This document shows, one piece after another, positions 17,265-26,766 of a stretch of 64,000 nt of DNA (position 1 is its first letter; the number at the start of each line of letters is the position of its first letter). This DNA is from Deltaproteobacteria bacterium. Its GTDB lineage: Bacteria; Myxococcota_A; UBA796; UBA2385. The translations under genes were made by a program, and so were the position numbers. Under the pieces are notes generated by a model that worked only from the letters and a program-made list of their open reading frames with translations, had not been told where the DNA came from and did not search any database. The stretch is taken from contig JAGYJW010000030.1 of assembly GCA_018401435.1 (NCBI GenBank), positions 1 through 64,000 on the forward strand, read 5' to 3'.

Positions 17265-18386
17265 GTGGGCGCCCCCCACCCTCACCGCCCAGAGCTGAAG
17301 CGCCCCTTTCCGGGCGCGCCGCGCCGGTCCTCCACCCCAAAGTCTTGCCAGGTCAACGCAAGGGTTCAGGTCTACTGTCAAGGTGGCCGGGCCGTCGATG
17401 CCCGCCGCCGCCTGCGCCACCGGCTGACCACCCTCTTCTTCTGCTTGTTGGCCCTCTGCGCCGCCACGGTGACCGGCCGCTGGACCACCGCCTGGGATCC
17501 CGCCCAGGAGCGCATGCAGCGCCTGGCCGAGACCCCCCTGTTGCGGTCCCTGCTGGACGATCCGCAAGCCCTGCCGCCCTCCGCCGCGCTCATCGCCGTG
17601 CGGGGGCGCGCCCTGCAGATCGCCCGCCTCGCCCACGCCAAGCGCCTGACCGACCGGGACCTGGAGGCCGGGCTGGCCGCGATGCGCCGGGTCTGGGCCG
17701 AGAGCACCGACCCCGAGATCCAGGACGTCGCGCTGGCGGTCATCGTCGACGCCGCCGGCGAGCGCTGGCCGGGCAACTACCGCGGCAGCTTCCTGGTGGG
17801 CCTGCTTCCCAGCGTGCTGCAGACCGCCCGCGAATACCGCGTGCCCCCGTCCATCACCCTGGCCCAAGCGATCTTGGAGTCGGGCTGGGGGCGCTCGGGC
17901 CTGGCCCGGGACGCCAACAACCTCTTTGGGGTCAAGGCCGGCAGCAGCGACCGCAAGGTGCGCTTCAACACCCGCGAACACCGGCGGGGCCGGCTGCGGG
18001 CCACCCGCCGATCCTTCCGCGCCTATGACAGCGTGGACGATGCGATTGAGCACCACGCGCGCATTCTGGGCGAGGACCGCCGCTATGCCCACGCCCGCGA
18101 GGTCTGGACGGACTGGCCTGTCTTCTTGGAGCGCATCGCCCCCCGCTATGCCAGCAGCCCGCGCTACCCCGCCCTGGTCTCCCAGATCGTCGAGCTCTAC
18201 GATCTCGACCGCTGGGACGGCATGGTGGCCCAGGCGGTGCAACGCGACCAGCTGAACGAGGGGCGCGCAGAAGGCAGCGGGATCGTAGGCAGCGCCGCAG
18301 AAGACAGCGCCGCAGAAGACAGCGGGGCCATCGCGGACGCCAGCCCCAACGACACGGCCCATCGTTTTTCTGAGGACGGACTGTAA
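17265..18386 (+). CDS. membrane-anchored glucosaminidase (GH73/FlgJ-like)
   Basis: A signal-anchor helix (LTTLFFCLLALCAATVTG) precedes a helical spacer and a GH73 mannosyl-glycoprotein endo-beta-N-acetylglucosaminidase domain: PSITLAQAILESGWGRS with the catalytic Glu, ANNLFGVKAG, FRAYDSVDDAIEHHARIL, and YASSPRYPALVSQIVELYDL. It would hydrolyse the glycan strands of peptidoglycan. The start is doubtful: the in-frame GTG at 17265 gives an odd 50-residue leader, while a well-placed ATG at 17398 is one base out of frame, so an indel near 17400 is possible. Near the C-terminus the unit AAEDS is repeated in tandem. The VWA lipoprotein gene follows by 50 bases. Confidence 0.82.
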   Translation: MGAPHPHRPELKRPFPGAPRRSSTPKSCQVNARVQVYCQGGRAVDARRRLRHRLTTLFFCLLALCAATVTGRWTTAWDPAQERMQRLAETPLLRSLLDDPQALPPSAALIAVRGRALQIARLAHAKRLTDRDLEAGLAAMRRVWAESTDPEIQDVALAVIVDAAGERWPGNYRGSFLVGLLPSVLQTAREYRVPPSITLAQAILESGWGRSGLARDANNLFGVKAGSSDRKVRFNTREHRRGRLRATRRSFRAYDSVDDAIEHHARILGEDRRYAHAREVWTDWPVFLERIAPRYASSPRYPALVSQIVELYDLDRWDGMVAQAVQRDQLNEGRAEGSGIVGSAAEDSAAEDSGAIADASPNDTAHRFSEDGL

Positions 18387-18435
18387 GGGCGACAGCCTGC
18401 GGGCGTTCCCCCGGTGACCCAACCGGAGAACCCCC

Positions 18436-20292
18436 ATGCCCTCCTCCCGCTCCTTGCTCGTCGCCCTCAGCCTCACCCTCGGCCTGCTGGCCTGCTCCGC
18501 CAAGGAGGCCGCCCTCGACGAGGCCGCTGCCTACCGGGACCTGCCCTATGGCGGCGAGACGGTCAGCGCAGAGACCACCGACGCCGAGGCCGGCCCGGCC
18601 GCCTCGCCGGTCGCGCCGCTCGAAGCCCAGACCGTCTCAGCGGACCCCGCCCCCACCGCGGGCGACATGCCCGAGGCGGAGGAGGCCGCGGTCGCCACCC
18701 GCGGCGGCGCAGTCGGGCGGGCTGCTCCGGCCAAGCGCAACGACGTCGCCGCCAACGCCCCGATGCCCAGCCTGCGGCCCGGCACCGTGGCCGACCGCTC
18801 CCGCGAAGAGCGGGCCAAGTCCATGCCCATGGACGACGCGGTGCTGGGCGGCCTCGCGGTCACCGAGCAGGACAACAAGGGCGACCCGCAGGAGCCCGAC
18901 ATCGGCGGGCGCGACAGCTACACGGATCATGGCGTCAACCCCATGACCCTGGTCACCCGGGACGCCCAGTCCACCTTCTCCATTGATGTAGACACGGCCA
19001 GCTACACCCAGGCCCGGCGCTCCTTGCTGGCCAACGGGCTGCCCAACGAGGCTGGCGTGCGGGTGGAGGAATTCGTCAACTACTTCGACTACGACAGCTA
19101 CTACACCCCCAAGGACGACGCCTTCGCCGTCAATATGGAGGCCATGCCCGACCCCTTCCGCCCCGGCCACCACATCTTGCGGGTGGGCGTGCAAGGCAAG
19201 GAGATCTCCCGCGAGGCGCGCGCCCCGGTGCACCTGGTCTTCCTGGTGGACGTCTCGGGGTCGATGTCCAGCGAAGACAAGCTGGGCCTGGCCAAGAAGA
19301 GCCTGCACATGATGGTCGACAACCTGCGGGAGGACGACACCGTGGCCCTGGCCACCTATGCCGGGCGCGTCGCCCGCATCCTGGAGCCCACCTCCGCCGC
19401 CCACAAGCAGCAGATCCACCGCGCCATCGAGAGCCTGAACAGCGGCGGCAGCACCGCCATGTCCTCCGGCATCGACCTGGCCTACACGATGGCCATGGAG
19501 CGCTTCAAGAAGGGCCACGAGAACCGCGTCGTGGTGCTGTCGGACGGCGACGCCAACGTGGGCAACACCTCCTGGGACAGCATGCTCAGCCAGATCAAGG
19601 GCTATGCCGACAAGGGCGTCACCCTGTCCACCATCGGCTTTGGCCGGGGCAACTACCAGGACACGCTGATGGAGCAGCTCGCCAACAAGGGCGACGGCAA
19701 CAACTACTATATCGACGACCAGCAGCAGGCCCAGCGCGTCTTCGTCGAGGAGCTGGGCGGCACCATGGTCACCATCGCCCGGGACGTGAAGATCCAGGTC
19801 GAGTTCAACCCCGAGTCCGTCGCTGCCTACCGGTTGGTAGGCTACGAGAACCGGGACATCGCCGACAAGGACTTCCGCAACGACCGGGTGGACGCCGGTG
19901 AGGTGGGGTCGGGACACAATGTGACCGCTCTCTACGACGTGGTCCTGAAGGATGGCTACACCCGCGACCTGGCCACCGTGCGCATGCGCTGGGAGCAGCC
20001 CGGGGCCGACAGCGAGGCCACCGAGCAGGCCTGGCGCTTCCAGGCCAACCGACTGGCCGAGCGCCCCGATCTGGCGTCCCGGGACAGCCGCATCGCCTAC
20101 ACGGCGGCCACCTTCGCCGAGGTCCTGCGCGCCTCTCCCCACGCCGCCGAGATCGACCTGGCCGACCTCGCCCGCTTCGCCGAGGGCAGCAAGCGCCCCG
20201 GCGAGGCCGATGATGTCGAGCTGATCGACCTCATCCGCCGGGCCGACGCCCTGGGCGCCGACCAGCGGGCCTACGCCACCGCCCGCCGCTGA
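18436..20292 (+). CDS. VWA-domain lipoprotein of the YfbK type
   Basis: 618 residues, lipobox LGLLACSAKE. After an Ala/Glu-rich linker it carries the YfbK N-terminal domain (STFSIDVDTASYTQARRSL, RVEEFVNYFDY), then a von Willebrand factor A domain (about 260-440) with a complete MIDAS metal site (DVSGSMS, STAMSSG, SDGDANVG), and a C-terminal DUF3520-like region (YRLVGYENRDIADKDFRND, VTALYDVVLKDG). VWA domains bind protein ligands through a divalent metal ion. Related proteins occur widely in Gram-negative bacteria with unknown roles. The family assignment is firm and the biological role is not. Confidence 0.92.
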   Translation: MPSSRSLLVALSLTLGLLACSAKEAALDEAAAYRDLPYGGETVSAETTDAEAGPAASPVAPLEAQTVSADPAPTAGDMPEAEEAAVATRGGAVGRAAPAKRNDVAANAPMPSLRPGTVADRSREERAKSMPMDDAVLGGLAVTEQDNKGDPQEPDIGGRDSYTDHGVNPMTLVTRDAQSTFSIDVDTASYTQARRSLLANGLPNEAGVRVEEFVNYFDYDSYYTPKDDAFAVNMEAMPDPFRPGHHILRVGVQGKEISREARAPVHLVFLVDVSGSMSSEDKLGLAKKSLHMMVDNLREDDTVALATYAGRVARILEPTSAAHKQQIHRAIESLNSGGSTAMSSGIDLAYTMAMERFKKGHENRVVVLSDGDANVGNTSWDSMLSQIKGYADKGVTLSTIGFGRGNYQDTLMEQLANKGDGNNYYIDDQQQAQRVFVEELGGTMVTIARDVKIQVEFNPESVAAYRLVGYENRDIADKDFRNDRVDAGEVGSGHNVTALYDVVLKDGYTRDLATVRMRWEQPGADSEATEQAWRFQANRLAERPDLASRDSRIAYTAATFAEVLRASPHAAEIDLADLARFAEGSKRPGEADDVELIDLIRRADALGADQRAYATARR

Positions 20293-20372
20293 GGCTGGCC
20301 TTCCTTCCTGCGCCGGTCGGGGGCCCCCACGGGTCTCCGGCCGGCGCCGCCCTGAGGGGCTAAGCTGCCGCC

Positions 20373-21326
20373 ATGCGCACCCGCCTCCTCCTCCTCGCCG
20401 CCCTCTCGGCCTGCACCGACCCCGACAAGGGCGCCTCTGTCGGCGTAGACAGCGGAAGCACCGGGGACGGCAGCGGCCAGCCTGCGCTGCAACCCCTGCG
20501 GGTGGGCAGCTTCAACGCCGACTGGCTCTGGTCCACCCCCAACAGCGGCGAGACCCCCCGCAACACGACAGACTACCAGATGGTAGGCAGCCTGCTGGCC
20601 GACCAAGGCTTCGAGCTGGTGGGCATGCAGGAGGTGGACGGCCCCGGCGCCCTGGCGCTGCTCGAGCTGGACGCCGACTGGGATTGGGTGACCGGAGAGA
20701 GCGGCTGGAACCAGAATGTCGGCATCCTGTGGCGGGACGACCTGGTGCGGGTGTCCAACGCCCGCGAGGTGCAGCTCCCCAGCTTCCAGGGCAGCAACAA
20801 GATGGCCCTGGCGGCCGATGTCACCTCGCGCAGCGGTGACCTCGCCTTCTCGCTGGTTGTGGTGCACCACAAGCCCTACTCCACCCCCGAGGAGTCCATC
20901 GAGCGGCAGACCCAGGCCCGGGAGCTGCACACCTGGGTGGTGGAGACCCTGGGTCGCAGCACCACCCCTCCATACGACGAGAATATCGTTGTATTGGGTG
21001 ATTTCAACGATACCTTCGACGGCATCAACCGCAGCTACCCCAGCCTGCTGCCCTTCATGGAGGACCCGCGCTTCGACTTCGCGACGGCCTATACCAGCCA
21101 CTACACCCACATCCCCTATGAGAGCCAGATCGACCACATCATCGTCAGCGACACGCTCTTTGACGCGTGGGTGGATGACCGGACGCGCGAGGGGGTTCAC
21201 ATCATCCCCCACGAGCAGACGCCCCCTTGGAGCAACTATAGCGGCGGCGCGGCCGACCCCTCCCCCACCATCTCGGACCACCGGCCCCTGTGGGTGGGGC
21301 TGGACCACGGGCAGGCCCTGCGCTGA
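20373..21326 (+). CDS. endonuclease/exonuclease/phosphatase-fold lipoprotein
   Basis: 317 residues with a short lipoprotein signal (LLLLAALSACTDP). EEP-fold motifs: LRVGSFNADWLW (metal-binding Asn), GMQEVDG (metal-binding Glu), VVVHHKPYS, VVLGDFND (catalytic Asp/Asn), QIDHIIVSD and the final SDHRPLWV (catalytic Asp-His). All metal and catalytic residues are present. Members cleave DNA, inositol phosphates or sphingomyelin; the extracellular, lipid-anchored form is most often a nuclease. Substrate is inferred only by family. Confidence 0.9.
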   Translation: MRTRLLLLAALSACTDPDKGASVGVDSGSTGDGSGQPALQPLRVGSFNADWLWSTPNSGETPRNTTDYQMVGSLLADQGFELVGMQEVDGPGALALLELDADWDWVTGESGWNQNVGILWRDDLVRVSNAREVQLPSFQGSNKMALAADVTSRSGDLAFSLVVVHHKPYSTPEESIERQTQARELHTWVVETLGRSTTPPYDENIVVLGDFNDTFDGINRSYPSLLPFMEDPRFDFATAYTSHYTHIPYESQIDHIIVSDTLFDAWVDDRTREGVHIIPHEQTPPWSNYSGGAADPSPTISDHRPLWVGLDHGQALR

Positions 21327-21438
21327 CTCCCCAGGTCCTCGCCCACCCGGCCATGAGATGATGCCGCATCCGTCCCTGACCCCCGGCTGACCCCTGGACG
21401 ACTTTCTGGCCTTCTTCGCCGTCATCATCGCGATCCTC

Positions 21439-24084
21439 GTGCTGGGTGCCGGGCCGATCCTGGCGCTGGCCCTGGGGCTCTCCGGCCTCAGCCGCATCAA
21501 GCGCGCCGAGCTGCGCATCGCGGACCTCGAGGTCGACCTCGATGGGTTGCGCCGCCGCCTCGCGGCCGGGCCGGTCGCGGCCGAGGCCAAGGCGCCCGCA
21601 GCGCCCGCTCCCGCGCCTGCTCCCGTGCCCGATCCGCGGCCGCTGGATCCGCCCGCCGCGGCCCTGCCGCCCGAAGAGGACCGCGACGAGGCCCCAACCG
21701 ACGCCCCCGCCGAAGCCCCGGCCGAGGCGCCCGCCCCAGCCCCCGCGCCCCGCCCGGTGCAGGCCCCGGCCGGCATCCGCCTGCCGCCCACCCGGCCCAA
21801 GACGCCGCTATCTCCCGAGCGCCTCGCCGTGTGGTTCGGCTCTGCGGTGGGCGGCTTCCTGGTGCTGCTGGCCAGCCTCTTCGCCCTGTCCGTGGCCATC
21901 GAGAAGGGCTGGCTGGGCCCCTCGGTGCGGGTCTTCCTGGGCCTCAGCGCGGGCACAGCCCTCTGGCAGCTGGGCGGCTGGCTGCGGCGGCGCAACTACC
22001 GGCTGATCCCCTCGGCGGTCATTGGCGCCGCCATGGGCGTGCTCTTTGGCACCCTCTACGCGGCCTCCGGTCTCTACCACCTGGTCGGACCCGCCCCCAC
22101 CTTCCTGCTCATGGCCGCCGTCGCCGGCGTGGCCCTGGCCACGGCGATCCGCCACGACGACCGCTTCATGGCCTGGCTGGGCCTGGTGGGCGGCCTGCTG
22201 GTGCCCGTGCTGGTCTCCACCGGCGAAAATCGGCCCCTGGCGCTCTTCTCCTACCTGGTCGTGCTCACCAGCGGCGCCCTGATGGCCGCCAGCCGCCGCG
22301 GGTGGCCGGACCTGGTCCTGGGGGCGATGATCGGCGCTGGGGCGATGTTCCTGGGCTGGACCGCCCGCTTCTACCTGCCCGACCAGGTGCCCGCCGCCCT
22401 GCTGGCCACCGCCGCCTTGCTGCTGCCCTTCGCCGGCATCGCCGCCCGCCCGGCCAGCCCGCCCTGGGTGTCGCGGGCCGCGGCCCTGGCCACCACCGGC
22501 CTGCCCCTGCTCGCCCTGCCCTGGATCGTGCCCCTGGACCCCATCTTCTGGGATCCACGCAGCGGGGTCGAGGTGGTGCGGGACCTGGGCACCGCGCCCT
22601 ATTTGGGCATTGCCGCCGTCTTGCTGCTGCCCTTGCCCGCGGGATGGTTGGCCCGGCGCATGGATCATGGGGCGGCCACGGGCTTGTCGCTGGTGCCCGC
22701 CGTCCTGCTCACCCTGATCTTCGCCGTGGGCTGGACCGACCACCCCGAGGGCCCCCACGCCCTGGTCGCCCTGGCGGTGTTGGGCAGCCTGCTCACCGCC
22801 TTGGCGTGGACCGCCCGCAAGCCGGCCCTGGCGCCGGCGCGCCTGCCCTTGCCCCTCGCGGCGGGGCTGCTGGCCAGCGCCCTGCTGGTGGAGGCCGACG
22901 CGGTGTCGGCCGGCGTGATCATCGCCTATACCGGCGGTCTGGCCCTGATCGGGTCGGGGGCCGCCGCCCTGGGACGCCAGCCCTGGCTGCTGCTGACCAC
23001 CCTGGGCGGCGCCGGCTTTGCTGCCTTTGCCGCCGCGGGGCCGCCCTTGATGGTCGAGCAGCCCCAGGTGGTGCCCGTCGCCGCCGGCGCCGTGCTGGCC
23101 TATGGCCTGCTGGCCACCTTGCCGCTGCACCGGCGCATCCTGGGCGAGGCCCGCGACCCGGCCATCACCGCCGCCCTGGCGGGGCCGGTCTTCTTCTGGC
23201 CCCTCTACCGCTGCTGGCAACAGAGCCTGGGCGACCCGCTGGTCGGCGCCTTGCCCATCATCCAGGGGGCCGCCGCCCTGCTGGGGGCGGCCGTCGTGGT
23301 GCGCAGCCTGCGCGCCCACACCGATAGCGGTCTGCTGGCGGCCTTTGTCGCGGTGGCCCTGCTCGGGGTCAACACGGCCATCCCGCTGCAGCTGGAGAAC
23401 CAGTGGTTGACCCTGGCCTGGGCCCTGGAGGCCGCCGCCCTGGCCCGCCTGGGCCACAGGCTGGGCCATCCCTTCGTGCGGCTGGCGGCCGTGGGTCTGG
23501 CCGTGACGGTGGCCGTGCGCCTGCTGCTCAACCCCTTCGCCCTGGAATATGGAGACACGTCGGGCCTCCCGCTGTTGAATTGGACCCTCTACACCTGGGG
23601 CGTACCCGCGGCGGCCCTGCTCCTGACCGCCCACTGGATTCGGCCCTCGGTCGGATCCCGCGCACCCAAGGGCGAGCTGTGGGAGAAGCAGCTGCCGGGC
23701 ATCCTGGTCTTGTTGGCAATCTTCCTTTGCTTTGCCCTGGTCAACGTGCAGGTGTCCGATCTCTTCCAGGACCAGGGTCCGGTGGAGCTGGGCGGCAAGG
23801 GCCTGTGGCAGGGCATGGTGCGCAGCCTGTCTTGGGCCGCCTATGGCGTGGCCCTGCTGGTGGTGGGCCTGATGCGCAAGAGCCGCATGGTGCGGCTGGT
23901 GGGCTTTGCCTTTGTGATGCTGGCGGCGGGCAAGGTCTTCGTCTTGGACCTGTGGTCCCTGTCGGGCTTCGTGCGGGTGGGCTCGGTGCTGGGCCTGGGC
24001 ATCTCCTTGCTGCTGGCCGCCTTCCTCTTCGAACGCCTCGTCTTGCGCGAACGCGACGCCCCTGACGATCCGGAGCAGCCATGA
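21439..24084 (+). CDS. DUF2339 large polytopic membrane protein
   Basis: 881 residues from a GTG at 21439. That GTG lies inside the first hydrophobic helix; the frame is open back to a TGA at 21388, and the helix would be complete from a CTG at 21394 (LDDFLAFFAVIIAILVLG). After helix 1 come a coiled coil (ELRIADLEVDLDGLRRRL), a Pro/Ala-rich linker, and about 24 membrane helices starting near residue 125 (VWFGSAVGGFLVLLASLFALSVAIEKG, RVFLGLSAGTALWQLGGWLRRR). This matches DUF2339, usually encoded beside DUF3999. Function is unknown. Its stop overlaps the ATG of the DUF3999 gene by four bases (ATGA), implying translational coupling. Confidence 0.9.
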   Translation: MLGAGPILALALGLSGLSRIKRAELRIADLEVDLDGLRRRLAAGPVAAEAKAPAAPAPAPAPVPDPRPLDPPAAALPPEEDRDEAPTDAPAEAPAEAPAPAPAPRPVQAPAGIRLPPTRPKTPLSPERLAVWFGSAVGGFLVLLASLFALSVAIEKGWLGPSVRVFLGLSAGTALWQLGGWLRRRNYRLIPSAVIGAAMGVLFGTLYAASGLYHLVGPAPTFLLMAAVAGVALATAIRHDDRFMAWLGLVGGLLVPVLVSTGENRPLALFSYLVVLTSGALMAASRRGWPDLVLGAMIGAGAMFLGWTARFYLPDQVPAALLATAALLLPFAGIAARPASPPWVSRAAALATTGLPLLALPWIVPLDPIFWDPRSGVEVVRDLGTAPYLGIAAVLLLPLPAGWLARRMDHGAATGLSLVPAVLLTLIFAVGWTDHPEGPHALVALAVLGSLLTALAWTARKPALAPARLPLPLAAGLLASALLVEADAVSAGVIIAYTGGLALIGSGAAALGRQPWLLLTTLGGAGFAAFAAAGPPLMVEQPQVVPVAAGAVLAYGLLATLPLHRRILGEARDPAITAALAGPVFFWPLYRCWQQSLGDPLVGALPIIQGAAALLGAAVVVRSLRAHTDSGLLAAFVAVALLGVNTAIPLQLENQWLTLAWALEAAALARLGHRLGHPFVRLAAVGLAVTVAVRLLLNPFALEYGDTSGLPLLNWTLYTWGVPAAALLLTAHWIRPSVGSRAPKGELWEKQLPGILVLLAIFLCFALVNVQVSDLFQDQGPVELGGKGLWQGMVRSLSWAAYGVALLVVGLMRKSRMVRLVGFAFVMLAAGKVFVLDLWSLSGFVRVGSVLGLGISLLLAAFLFERLVLRERDAPDDPEQP

Positions 24085-26026
24085 ACCGCCTCCCCGCCCT
24101 GCTCCTGCTGGGCCTCAGCCTGCCGGCCTCTGCCGCCCCGGCGGCGGTGGACCGCTACCCCTGGCAGGCCGAGATCACCCTGCCCGCCGCCGATGGCGCC
24201 TATCGCATCGTCGTGCCGCCCCTGCTGCGCAAGGCGGGAGAGGGCGCGGATGGCAGCGAGCTTGTGTTGGTAGACGACACAGGCGAGATCGTCCCTGCGG
24301 CTGTGTTGCGGGGCGGCGGGGTCAATGACCGCGTGCGGGCGCGGGCCCAACCCACCGAAGACCCCGACGTCTTCACCGTGGACGCCTTCGATCGGCCCGT
24401 GGACGGTCTCTTCGTCGAGCTGCCCTCCGGTCCGTCGGCCGCTACCGTGCGGGTGGAACGCCGCACCGCCACGGGCTGGGAGCCCTGGGGCTCCCCCACC
24501 TTTGTGTGGAAATACCCCCTGCTGGGCAAGCAGGACGAGGTGCCCTTTCCCGCGTCCAACGGCCCCTTTCGGGTGAGCCTGCACCACCACGCCCCCCGGC
24601 CCTTGCGCGGCATCGACCTGGATGGCTGGCGCCGCCCGGCCGAGGCCACCCTGCCTTCCACCCTGCGCCTGCCGGTGGTGGACAGCCGCCTGACCGAGGC
24701 CGGCCAGCAGCTCTACAGCGTGCCCCTGCCCCACTCCTTGCCCATCGCGGTGGTGCGTCCCGAGATCGAGGAGCAGCTCTTCAGCCGCCCCGCCGCGGTC
24801 AGCACCGGCTACAACCGCGGCGCATGGGAGCAGGTCACCCCCACCGGCACCCTGGAGCGGGTCCGCATCGGCGACGCCCACATCGATCGCGTGGACCTGG
24901 CTCCCCCCGACAACCTGGACGACGACCTGCTGGTGCTGTCCATCGACACAGCCGGTCGGGCCCCCCTCACGGTGCCCGCCGTCGAGGTCGAGCTGACCGG
25001 GATGGAGCTGCTGGTGCTCAACCCGGGCTCCACCCACCTGCGGCTGCTGGGTGGCGCGCCCGCGGGCACCACGCCCCCGGCCGACCTGCAGGCGGCCCTG
25101 CCCGAGATGGCCCGCCTGGCGCCCGATCGCCTCGCGGTAGAGGCCGTGGGCCAGAACCCCGACTGGCGGGCCCCGAGGTGCGCGCGGGCCTGGGCGAGCC
25201 CGGCCTTGAGTTGGATTTGACCGGGCTGAGCTGGCAGGCCGCGGTGCAAGGCAGCGGCCTCAGCCGCATCGCGCTGCCCGCCCACGTCCTGGCCCATAGC
25301 CAGGCGGATCTGGTCGATCTGCGCCTGGTCACCCCCGACGGGCGGCAGATCCCCTATCTGCTGCGGCGCCTGCCCACCGAACGCCCCAGCGATCCCGTCA
25401 CCATGGTCCGCGAAGAAGTGCGCGGGCGCTCCATGATCAAGGTGACGGTCCCCGATCCCGACATCCCGGTCTCCACCGTCACCCTCTTCACCGACGCGCC
25501 CACCTTCTCCCGCCAGGTCAGCTTCTTTCGGGCCGCCGGCCAGGTGCTCGACCCCCTGCGCAGCGCGAACTGGATCGGTGAAGATCGCCCCGCGCGGCTC
25601 AGCCTCGACATCGATCGGGTGGTGGGCCAGACCCTGGTGGTCCAGATCGACAATGGCGACGATCCGCCCCTGGCCCTGTCTGGCCTCAGCTTGAGTTGGC
25701 CCGCCTGGGAGCTGATCGCGGTGCTGCCGGATTCGGGCGCCCGCCTGGTCTATGGCGATCCCCGCCGGGGCCCGCCCGACTATGACCTGACCCTGCTCCA
25801 CCGGGAGCTGCTGCCCCGGGCCAAGGCCGAGGCCACCCTGTCGGCGCCCACCGCCCTCACCCCGCCGCCGCGCTCGGCCTTCGACAAGGTGATGCTGCTG
25901 GGCGGCATCGCGGTGCTGGTGGGCGGCATGCTGGCCCTGACGGTGCAGCTGGTGCGGTCGGTGCCCGCTCCCGACGCAGCACCCGAGCCCGAAGACAAGG
26001 ACCCCGCGCCCGATCCGGCGGCCTGA
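24081..26026 (+). CDS. DUF3999 envelope protein (frameshifted), partner of DUF2339
   Basis: A signal peptide (LPALLLLGLSLPASAAP) is followed by a beta-rich exported domain (RYPWQAEITLP, DGAYRIVVPPLL) and, near the end, one membrane helix (MLLGGIAVLVGGMLALTVQLV). At about 25160 the first frame runs into a short nonsense tail and the protein continues in another frame (AGPEVRAGLGEPGLELDLTG). The break is in a C/G run and the span is 3n+2 bases, so this is one gene of about 648 codons. DUF3999 and DUF2339 are commonly adjacent and are presumed to form one envelope complex. The function is undescribed. Confidence 0.85.
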
Positions 26027-26180
26027 TCTCCGCCGCCCCCAGGGGTCGCCCCTGGCGCCGCCGCCGGCTGCCAACCCGAAGGCGGCGGGTCAACACTCCA
26101 GGCAACCGCCCACAACCCACGAGGGCCCCCTGTCCCCCGAAGATCCCCACCGCCTGGCCCACCAGCGCCGCCTGTCTTGG

Positions 26181-26762
26181 ATGCCCTGGCTGTGGGACAG
26201 CCTCAAGGCCCACCAGCGGGCCTGGGCCGAGCCCTGGCAGGCCCGGATCCAGGCGGATTGCGCGGCCCAGGAGCGGGTGCAGTTCGGCCCGGATGTCTTC
26301 TTGTCCCCCGACGCCGCCCTGATCGCCGAACCCCACCGCGACATCACCGTGGGCGAGGGCTGCCGCATCGGCGCCCAGGTCTTCGTGCATGGCCCCGTGC
26401 GCCTGGGACGCCGGGTGAGCCTGAACCCCCGCGTGAGCATCGATGGCGGCCGCGCCGGCGTTGTATTGGGCGACGATGTGCGGGTGGCCACCGGGGTCGT
26501 CATCTACGCATTCGACCATGGCATGGCGCCTGACCGCCCCATCTCGGCCCAGCCGGTGCGATCCCGGGGCATCACCATCGGCGACGACGTCTGGATTGGG
26601 GCCAACGCTGGCATCACCGATGGCGTGTCGGTGGGCGCCCACGCGGTGGTGGCCATGGGGGCCGTGGTCACCCGGGACGTGCCCCCCTGGGCCATCGTGG
26701 GCGGCGTACCGGCCCGCATCATCGGCGACCGGCGCCAGGACCCCCTTCCCGCCATGGGCTGA
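26181..26762 (+). CDS. hexapeptide-repeat (LbH) O-acetyltransferase-like protein
   Basis: Left-handed beta-helix hexapeptide repeats run from about residue 50 to the end (ITVGEGCRIGAQVFV, VRLGRRVSLNPRVSI, ITIGDDVWIGANAGI, VSVGAHAVVAMGAVVTRDVP), closing with the family C-terminal WAIVGGVPARII. The loop AFDHGMAPDRPI supplies the catalytic His seen in maltose/galactoside O-acetyltransferases (NodL/LacA/WbbJ type). Acetyl-CoA-dependent sugar or polysaccharide acetylation is likely. The ATG at 26181 is used, but the frame continues upstream to a CTG at 26130 behind GAGGG, giving 17 more residues (LSPEDPHRLAHQRRLSW) that look genuine. Confidence 0.88.
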   Translation: MPWLWDSLKAHQRAWAEPWQARIQADCAAQERVQFGPDVFLSPDAALIAEPHRDITVGEGCRIGAQVFVHGPVRLGRRVSLNPRVSIDGGRAGVVLGDDVRVATGVVIYAFDHGMAPDRPISAQPVRSRGITIGDDVWIGANAGITDGVSVGAHAVVAMGAVVTRDVPPWAIVGGVPARIIGDRRQDPLPAMG

Positions 26763-26766
26763 AAGC

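Noticed and set aside
17248..17298. A 16-codon frame (MRTVEKWAPPTLTAQS) behind GGGAG, followed by a GCGCCC/GGGCGC hairpin, upstream of the glucosaminidase gene; looks like a leader peptide.
   Set aside because: The hairpin has only six base pairs and no T tract, and the peptide has no run of regulatory codons. Too weak to call.
20312..20347. GCGCCGG/CCGGCGC inverted repeat after the VWA gene, considered as a terminator.
   Set aside because: Arms are separated by over 20 bases, no T tract follows, and GC-rich inverted repeats of this length are common by chance here.
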